Assembly (NCBI GenBank): GCA_020718065.1
Contig: DYDE01000020.1
Location: 1 to 39,539, forward strand
DNA from: Marinifilum sp.
Lineage (GTDB): Bacteria > Bacteroidota > Bacteroidia > Bacteroidales > CG2-30-32-10
Direction: 5' to 3'
Length of the DNA stretch: 39,539 nt
Shown here: piece by piece, positions 34,120 to 39,539 of the stretch
Layout of the letters: the number at the start of each line of letters is the position of its first letter
Numbering within the stretch: position 1 is the first letter of the stretch
The notes under the pieces: generated by a model
Told to the model about the DNA's origin: nothing
Database searches by the model: none
The model's input: the letters and a program-made list of their open reading frames with translations, nothing else
Position numbers and translations under genes: made by a program

Positions 34120-34960
34120 ATTTACGATTTTGGATTTTTGATTAACGATCTTTTTAACGCAGAGAGAGCAAAGAAGACACAAGGAGCCGCAAAGTTATTT
34201 ACAATTTATGATTTTGGATTTTCGATTCTTTAATGTATTTAGCTACAAATGGATTTGCGATTTACGATTTTGGGATTGCAACTTATAATTGCTATTTTAT
34301 GACAATAATTTTTAACCACTAAGTTCACAAAGGGTTTATACGAAGTACACAAAGGGATTTACGATTTGCGATTTTGGATTTACGATTACTCTCACTGGAA
34401 GTTTAGGGTTTGCGGTTGTTTTTAACCATTAAGGTAACGAAGGGTTCTAAAGAAGGCACACAAAGGACTTTTTGGTTTTTGATTTGTGATTTTTTAATGC
34501 TGAGAACGCAAAGGATACGCAGAGAGTCTCGAAAAAATTTACGATTTACGATTTTGGATTTACAATTTTATTGTTATCACGGAGTTACTCAAAGTTGGAG
34601 TACAAAGTTACACGGAGGAATTTACGATTTATGACCCCTATCCTAAATCCTTTCCCCAAAGGAGAAAGGACTTTGGCAGTAGTCTTAGTTTGAAAGGTTG
34701 TTGTTGCTAATTTGTTTTTTTATTGATTTAAGAACAAGGATTAACGATTTTTGATTTACGATTACTCTCGGTGGAAGTTTGGGAACTGCAATTTTTTGGA
34801 GCACAGCGTTGCACAAAGTTGGGGCACAAAGTTACACGGAGGAATTTACGATTATACTCACCAGATGTTTTGGATTTGCGGTTATTTTTTACCACGAAGG
34901 AGCACAAAGGGTCTTCACGAAGGCACACAAAGGATTTTTGATTTCTTTTTGCAAATAGAC
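34120..34960. repeat. mosaic array of dispersed intergenic repeats
   Basis: The 1.1-kb gap 33956-35094 has no supported gene. It is built from recurring modules. (a) TTTACGATTTTGGATTTACG-type units occur near 34122, 34199, 34256, 34358, 34538 and 34739. (b) ACCACGAAGGnnnACAAAGG with an AAGGCACACAAAGGA tail occurs at 34314-34357, 34424-34468 and 34891-34933. (c) GTTACACAAAGTTGGGGCAC-type units with a GTTACACGGAGGAATTT tail occur at 34581-34624 and 34801-34844. (d) CTCACTGGAAGTTTAGGGTT-like linkers occur near 34391, 34767 and 34858. A copy of the 32697 repeat is at 34638-34713. Modules a, c and d also form the 27103-27365 block, and b recurs at 31874. No transposase is present. Confidence 0.85.
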
Positions 34961-35094
34961 AGGAAATTGTAAATGCACAAAGTTTTACAGGATAATAATA
35001 AATTTGAATAGAAACAAAATCTCCCAATAAAATTTGTTATCTTTACAGATTCTAAATAGATGATATTTTTATTATTAAATTTAAATATATTAAC

Positions 35095-36720
35095 ATGAAT
35101 AACGCAATATATAATTTCAAAGAACCTATTAACGAATCTATTACGAGCTATATGCCCGGAAGTAAAGAAAGAGAATTGTTGTTACAGGAGTTGGAAAGGC
35201 AAAGTAAAATAGAAATCGACATTCCATTAATCATTGGAGGGAAAGAAATAAGAACCGGAAAAATTGGTAAAGTTGTTATGCCTCATAACCATCAGCATGT
35301 ATTGGCAAGCTATCATATGGCAACAGAAAAGGAAGCAAAACTTGCCATTGAGGAAGCATTAAAAGCGAAAGAATGCTGGATGAACCTTTCGTGGTTGGAG
35401 AGAGCTGCAATAATGCTGAAAGCTGCTGAATTGCTTTCGCATAAATATCGTTACCTTATTAATGCTGCAACTATGCTTGGGCAGGGAAAAAATGTTTTTC
35501 AGGCTGAAATAGATGCTGCATGCGAAGTAATAGATTACCTTCGTTTTAATGTGCATTATGCTTCATTGATTTATAGGGAGCAGCCAACATCCGGTACTGA
35601 AAGTATCAACCGTTTGGAGTATCGTCCGCTCGAAGGTTTTGTTTATACTATTACTCCTTTTAATTTCACAGCTATTGCATCTAACTTGAATACTTCAGTA
35701 GTTCTGTTGGGTAATACAACTGTATGGAAACCCGCTACTACTTCACTACTTTCAAACTATTATCTTATGAAAGTTTTTAAGGAAGCTGGTCTGCCGGATG
35801 GAGTAATTAATTTTGTTCCCGGATCGGGAGCCTTAATTAGTAAAGAAGTTTTAAAACACCGAGATTTGGCCGGAATACATTTTACAGGGTCCAATGCTAC
35901 TTTTAATGAATTGTGGAGGCAGGTTTGCACCAATCTTCCTCATTACAAATCTTATCCAAAACTTGTAGGAGAGACAGGGGGTAAGGATTTTATCTTTGCA
36001 CATCATTCGGCAAATTCCAGAGAACTGGCAACAGCTATTGTGCGTGGTGCATTTGAATATCAGGGACAAAAATGTTCTGCTGCCTCACGGGCATATATTC
36101 CTGAGTCGTTGTGGAATGAGACTAAACAGCATATACTGCAAATGACCTCTGAAATGAAGATGGGAGATGTTAGTGAAATGAATAATTTTATTAATGCCGT
36201 GATCGATGAGAAATCATTTGATAATATTATGAATTACATTGATAAAGTAAAAAATTCGGAGGAAGCAGAAATAATTTGTGGAGGTAAAGGTGATAAAAGC
36301 AAGGGTTATTTTGTAGAACCAACAGTAATTGTAACCCAAAATCCACATTTTATAACAATGGAAGAAGAGATATTCGGACCAGTGATGACCATTTATGTTT
36401 ATAAAGATGAAGATTTTGAACAGACATTGAAATTGTGCGATGAAACATCGCCTTATGCTCTGACGGGAGCTATTTTCAGCAATGATAAACAAGCGATGGT
36501 ACATGTATGCAGATATTTAAGGTATGCTGCTGGTAATTTCTATATCAATGATAAGCCAAGTGGAGCTATGGTTGGGCAACAGCCATTTGGAGGTGCAAGA
36601 GGTTCAGGAACAAACGATAAAGCAGGTAGTCATTTGAATTTACTACGCTGGGTAAGCCCTAGAACAATAAAGGAAACTTTGATGCCGGCAACGGATTTTA
36701 AATATCCTTATATGAGTTAA
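35095..36720 (+). CDS. pruA: L-glutamate gamma-semialdehyde (1-pyrroline-5-carboxylate) dehydrogenase
   Basis: The protein has 541 residues. It oxidises glutamate semialdehyde to glutamate with NAD+, the second step of proline breakdown. The aldehyde dehydrogenase fold is evident: cofactor-binding PFNFTAIASNLNTS and GNTTVWKPATTS, VPGSGALIS, catalytic Glu293 in VGETGGKDF and catalytic Cys327 in GQKCSAASRAY, then EEEIFGPVMTIYVY and GGARGSGTNDKAG. Length and motifs fit the single-domain (not PutA-fused) type found in Bacteroidota. No proline dehydrogenase gene is in the window. TATCTTTA at 35038-35045 is a near-match to the -7 consensus. No terminator is obvious after it; a palindromic element follows. 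Confidence 0.95.
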   Translation: MNNAIYNFKEPINESITSYMPGSKERELLLQELERQSKIEIDIPLIIGGKEIRTGKIGKVVMPHNHQHVLASYHMATEKEAKLAIEEALKAKECWMNLSWLERAAIMLKAAELLSHKYRYLINAATMLGQGKNVFQAEIDAACEVIDYLRFNVHYASLIYREQPTSGTESINRLEYRPLEGFVYTITPFNFTAIASNLNTSVVLLGNTTVWKPATTSLLSNYYLMKVFKEAGLPDGVINFVPGSGALISKEVLKHRDLAGIHFTGSNATFNELWRQVCTNLPHYKSYPKLVGETGGKDFIFAHHSANSRELATAIVRGAFEYQGQKCSAASRAYIPESLWNETKQHILQMTSEMKMGDVSEMNNFINAVIDEKSFDNIMNYIDKVKNSEEAEIICGGKGDKSKGYFVEPTVIVTQNPHFITMEEEIFGPVMTIYVYKDEDFEQTLKLCDETSPYALTGAIFSNDKQAMVHVCRYLRYAAGNFYINDKPSGAMVGQQPFGGARGSGTNDKAGSHLNLLRWVSPRTIKETLMPATDFKYPYMS

Positions 36721-36776
36721 TAAAGGATTTTGCTTATGAACAAAATATTGAAGTAAAACAAGTAAATGTCTTAATG

Positions 36777-36933
36777 TGGCTAAAGCCATATTGTTTTTCT
36801 CTCTTTATTTTCAGTCAGTTAAAACTGACTGAAATAGATTTCATTGATTTTCAATTTTTTCTCAATTTATCTATTATAGTTTGGCTTTAGCCACTGATTA
36901 TAAATAACAACGTCAAATTTTGCTTTAGCAAAA
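36777..36933. repeat. REPIN/MITE-like palindromic element
   Basis: TGGCTAAAGCCA (36777-36788) and TGGCTTTAGCCA (36882-36893) are exact reverse complements of each other, and each is nearly self-complementary. Between them is a perfect hairpin CAGTCAGTT-AA-AACTGACTG (36812-36831). Just outside is TTTTGC-TTTA-GCAAAA (36918-36933). The layout, two inverted palindromes bracketing a hairpin, is like REPIN or small non-autonomous elements. The remaining sequence of the 36721-37070 gap shows no gene. Confidence 0.75.
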
Positions 36934-37025
36934 CAATCACTTACAGCAATTATAAAATAAATAAAATATTTTTCTTAAATAATCTGTTTATACAAGGATT
37001 CTTTTTTCTATTTGAATAGAATTCA

Positions 37026-37063
37026 TATTTTTGTGCTGTTAAAAAACAAAATTAATAAGGAGG
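37026..37063 (+). promoter_or_regulatory. -7 box and strong Shine-Dalgarno for the AOR gene
   Basis: TATTTTTG (37026-37033) matches TAnnTTTG. AAGGAGG (37057-37063) lies 7 bases before ATG 37071, a full anti-16S match. Bacteroidota genes usually lack such a site, and I saw none this strong before other genes in the window, so this start is well supported and translation may be unusually efficient. Confidence 0.65.
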
Positions 37064-37070
37064 CAAATTA

Positions 37071-39227
37071 ATGAATATTGAAGAACTTAAAAGCAAGCAT
37101 AAACTACTTAAGGAATATAGTTACAAGCTTGCTCCCATTGATAAAGGGTACAATAATCGTACTTTATATATCAATGTATCAGACAACACAGTTAAAGAAA
37201 AACCGGTTACCCAATTTATGAAAGATAAATTTGTTGGTGGCAGGGGATTCGGATTGAAGTTATTGTGGGATGGGACTAAACCAACAACAAAATGGAATGA
37301 TCCCGAAAATGAAATCATCATTTCTGGTGGTCCTATTTGTGGAATTACTCAATATTCCGGGACTGGTAAAGCGATTGTGGTTTCAATTTCTCCACAAACC
37401 GACAGTGTGATCGACAGCAATGTAGGTGGTTTTTTTGGTCCTTTTTCAAAGTTTGCCGGTTTTGATGCTATTGAAATACAGGGCAAGGCAAGCAATGAAA
37501 TAATCATTTATATAAATGGAGTAACAGGAAAAGTAGAAATATTTGAAGCACCTCTTGAAGCAATAGATAGTCATGTGTTGGGAGAACAATTAACAGAAAT
37601 GTTTGCTGATGATGAAAAAGACAAAAAAAACATAGCTGTTGTATCTGCAGGAACTGCTGCTGATCATTCTCTAATTGGAATGTTGAACTTTACTTTCTAT
37701 GATATGAAAAGAAAGGTGGTTCGTTTGAAACAAGCCGGAAGAGGTGGTATTGGAACAGTATTCAGAGATAAAAAAATTAAAGCAATTGTTGCAAAGATTG
37801 ATGGTGTTAAAGGAAACCTCAATAATGTAGTGAACCTTGAAGCAATAATGGAAAGAGGCAGACGTTTTAATAAAGAAATGAAAGAATTGGATGACAGTCA
37901 ATGTCAGATGCGTAAAATTGGGACAGCTCACCTTACCAATGTGATGAATGCATACGATCTGTTCCCTACTCATAATTTCAAATTTGGTAATCACCCAGAT
38001 GCAGATAATGTTCACTCCACTGTTTATGAGAAAAGATTTACACAGAATGTGCCAGATGGTTGCTGGATAGGCTGTAATATGTCTTGTGCAAAAGGTGTTG
38101 ACAATTATGAATTAAGATCGGGTCCTTATCAAGGACAAAAGGTAATAGTTGATGGTCCTGAATATGAAACTGCTGCTTCTTTGGGTTCTAATGCTGGTAT
38201 TTTTAATCCAGATTTTACGATTGAAGCTAATTTTTATTGCGATACTTATGGTATTTGTACCATCAGTTGGGGAACCATTTTAGGTTTTGTGATGGAATGT
38301 TACGAAAATGGAATTATCAATGATGAGCGCACAGGTGGTTTAAAATTGAATTTTGGCAATGCCACAGATGCAATGGAATTGTTGCATCAGGTTGCAAGAG
38401 GTGAAGGATTTGGGTTGATAGCCGGTTTGGGTGTTAGAAAAATGAAAGAAATGTTCATTGAAAAAGCTTGGGGCGATAAACAATTTATCATAGACATTGC
38501 TATGGAAAACAAAGGGCTTGAATATTCACAATATGTTTCTAAAGAATCTTTGGCACAACAAGGTGGGTATGCAATGACCAACAAAGGACCACAACATGAT
38601 GAAGCCTGGTTGATATTTATGGATATGGTGAACAATCATATTCCCACATTTGAAGACAAAGCAGAAGCATTGTATTATTTTCCTATGTTCAGAACCTGGT
38701 TCGGACTAAATGGTCTTTGTAAATTGCCATGGAACGACGTAGAACCTGCAGATAATCATCTTACATCTGAACCTGCAAAAGTTCCTGAACATGTGGATAA
38801 TTATGTTACCATATACAATGCCGTTACAGGACAAAATATAGATAAATTTGAAATTATCCGTCAATCGGAAAGAGTTTATCAGTTCCAAAGAATCTTTAAT
38901 TTAAGAAGAGGTTATGGACTTAGAATTCATGACGCTCAGCCTTATCGTGCAGCAGGACCTGTTACCATTGAGGAATATGAATCAAGGGTAGAACGTTACG
39001 ATAAACAAATGAAAGAAAAAATAGGTATTGAACCTATTGGTAAATCTACTAAAGAAAAAGTAGCAATTACCAGAAAATTCAGAGAAGAACAGTATGAAAA
39101 ATTGTTAGATGCTGTTTATAAACGTCGTGGCTGGACAAAGAATGGTATTCCTAAAATAGAACGTTTGAAAGATTTGGGAATGGATTTGCCAGAATTGGTA
39201 GAACTTGTGAAACCATATCAGGAATAA
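37071..39227 (+). CDS. aldehyde ferredoxin oxidoreductase family protein (tungstopterin type)
   Basis: The protein has 718 residues, longer than the roughly 600-residue archaeal AORs. AOR enzymes use a tungsten bis-pyranopterin and a 4Fe-4S cluster to oxidise aldehydes to acids with ferredoxin, or the reverse. Family features are DKFVGGRGFGLKLLWDG, EIIISGGPICGITQYSGTGK, GGFFGPFSKFAGFDAIEIQG and RLKQAGRGGIGTVFRDKKIK. The cluster cysteines appear to be Cys331, Cys335 and Cys339 (GCWIGCNMSCAKG) with Cys550 (GLNGLCKLPW). This gives CxxxCxxxC spacing instead of the CxxCxxxC of Pyrococcus AOR. There is no signal peptide, so it is cytoplasmic. Substrate unknown. It has a strong Shine-Dalgarno and a terminator and looks monocistronic. 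Confidence 0.92.
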   Translation: MNIEELKSKHKLLKEYSYKLAPIDKGYNNRTLYINVSDNTVKEKPVTQFMKDKFVGGRGFGLKLLWDGTKPTTKWNDPENEIIISGGPICGITQYSGTGKAIVVSISPQTDSVIDSNVGGFFGPFSKFAGFDAIEIQGKASNEIIIYINGVTGKVEIFEAPLEAIDSHVLGEQLTEMFADDEKDKKNIAVVSAGTAADHSLIGMLNFTFYDMKRKVVRLKQAGRGGIGTVFRDKKIKAIVAKIDGVKGNLNNVVNLEAIMERGRRFNKEMKELDDSQCQMRKIGTAHLTNVMNAYDLFPTHNFKFGNHPDADNVHSTVYEKRFTQNVPDGCWIGCNMSCAKGVDNYELRSGPYQGQKVIVDGPEYETAASLGSNAGIFNPDFTIEANFYCDTYGICTISWGTILGFVMECYENGIINDERTGGLKLNFGNATDAMELLHQVARGEGFGLIAGLGVRKMKEMFIEKAWGDKQFIIDIAMENKGLEYSQYVSKESLAQQGGYAMTNKGPQHDEAWLIFMDMVNNHIPTFEDKAEALYYFPMFRTWFGLNGLCKLPWNDVEPADNHLTSEPAKVPEHVDNYVTIYNAVTGQNIDKFEIIRQSERVYQFQRIFNLRRGYGLRIHDAQPYRAAGPVTIEEYESRVERYDKQMKEKIGIEPIGKSTKEKVAITRKFREEQYEKLLDAVYKRRGWTKNGIPKIERLKDLGMDLPELVELVKPYQE

Positions 39228-39252
39228 CAAATAAACTTAATGGGTTATTTGT

Positions 39253-39280
39253 AATCCGCTCTCATGGGGGCGGATTTTTT
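39253..39280 (+). terminator. Rho-independent terminator of the AOR gene
   Basis: AATCCGC (39253-39259) pairs perfectly with GCGGATT (39270-39276) around a ten-base loop, followed by a T run to 39280. It starts 25 bases after the stop. Confidence 0.88.
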
Positions 39281-39539
39281 ATTAAGAAATGATTAGTTTT
39301 TGAGTAATTTGTAATAGATTCTTCGCTTTACTCAGAATGACGATCCATTTCTATGGCTTATAGAGAGGATGGGCTTGTCATTCAGAGTTGTAACATTATG
39401 CTAAAATGTTTGAAGAAAAATGACAATATTATTTTAAAACCTTATATATGGAATGATTTGTATAATAATGGCAGGATAGAAGTTCTGAATGTTGCGAAAT
39501 TCGACATGAAGAATAAGAATTTAGAAGGAGATTCCTCAC
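39281..39539. other. window-end intergenic sequence with dispersed-repeat fragments
   Basis: GATTCTTCGCTTTACTCAGA plus ATGAC (39318-39342) is a familiar dispersed repeat of bacterial genomes, and the last bases (GGAGATTCCTCAC) look like the start of another member. A frame from ATG 39398 (MLKCLKKNDNIILKPYIWND) stays open to the window end for 47 codons, but its end runs into the repeat-like sequence and no promoter is seen, so I do not call it as a gene. Confidence 0.5.

Noticed and set aside
34410-35027. Short frames on both strands within the mosaic repeat region
   Set aside because: Their sequences are translations of the repeat modules and carry no independent evidence of coding.
26761-35094. 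Possible CRISPR array or integrated phage in the repeat-rich island
   Set aside because: The repeats are directly tandem or mosaic with no unique spacers, no cas genes are present, and no phage structural, integrase or transposase gene was seen.
39398-39539. Open frame running off the window end (MLKCLKKNDNIILK...)
   Set aside because: It is short, has no promoter or family match, and its end looks like a dispersed repeat. It could be reconsidered with downstream sequence.

Overview
This AT-rich window comes from a member of the Bacteroidota, most likely Bacteroidales-like. The lineage call rests on gene content: a FecR/ECF-sigma/TonB surface-signalling operon, DUF4249 and DUF5606 proteins, PorQ of the type IX secretion system, an S46 dipeptidyl-peptidase, and promoters with the Bacteroidota -7 element TAnnTTTG in place of an E. 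coli-type -10. I saw no rRNA, tRNA, CRISPR array, transposase or phage gene.

Positions 1-9404 form an outer-membrane uptake region. A minus-strand pair encodes a TonB-dependent receptor and a repeat-containing lipoprotein. Divergent from it is a plus-strand operon of ECF sigma factor, FecR anti-sigma factor, a TonB receptor with an STN signalling domain, and a DUF4249 lipoprotein. It ends at a shared hairpin with a minus-strand secreted protein that appears to carry a LecA-like domain.

Positions 10718-26580 are mostly core genes: a tiny lipoprotein overlapping a SprT-like metalloprotease gene, mannose-1-phosphate guanylyltransferase, an S46 dipeptidyl-peptidase, class II fructose-bisphosphate aldolase, a serine hydrolase followed by apolipoprotein N-acyltransferase, a PhnP-like metallo-hydrolase, PorQ, quinone-type dihydroorotate dehydrogenase, DUF5606, an MsbA-like ABC exporter and adenylosuccinate lyase. 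Several encode envelope functions (lipoprotein acylation, T9SS, lipid export, GDP-mannose supply).

Positions 26581-35094 are an accessory, repeat-rich island between purB and a P5C dehydrogenase gene. It holds a 21-bp minisatellite, a mosaic family of dispersed repeats, several perfect palindromes, a 14-bp tandem array facing inverted copies of itself, and five genes. The genes are two unrecognised paralogues with overlapping ends, a protein with a NYN/Zc3h12a-type nuclease domain behind about ten ~14-residue repeats, an unrecognised 204-residue protein with an HFFERYNER motif, and a helical protein with a C-terminal beta-sandwich-like domain. This is the least explained part of the window.

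Positions 35095-39539 return to metabolism: L-glutamate-gamma-semialdehyde dehydrogenase, a REPIN/MITE-like palindromic element, and a tungsten-type aldehyde ferredoxin oxidoreductase homologue with an unusually strong Shine-Dalgarno for this phylum. The window ends in dispersed-repeat sequence.

All family assignments were made by reading the translations; no database search was run.
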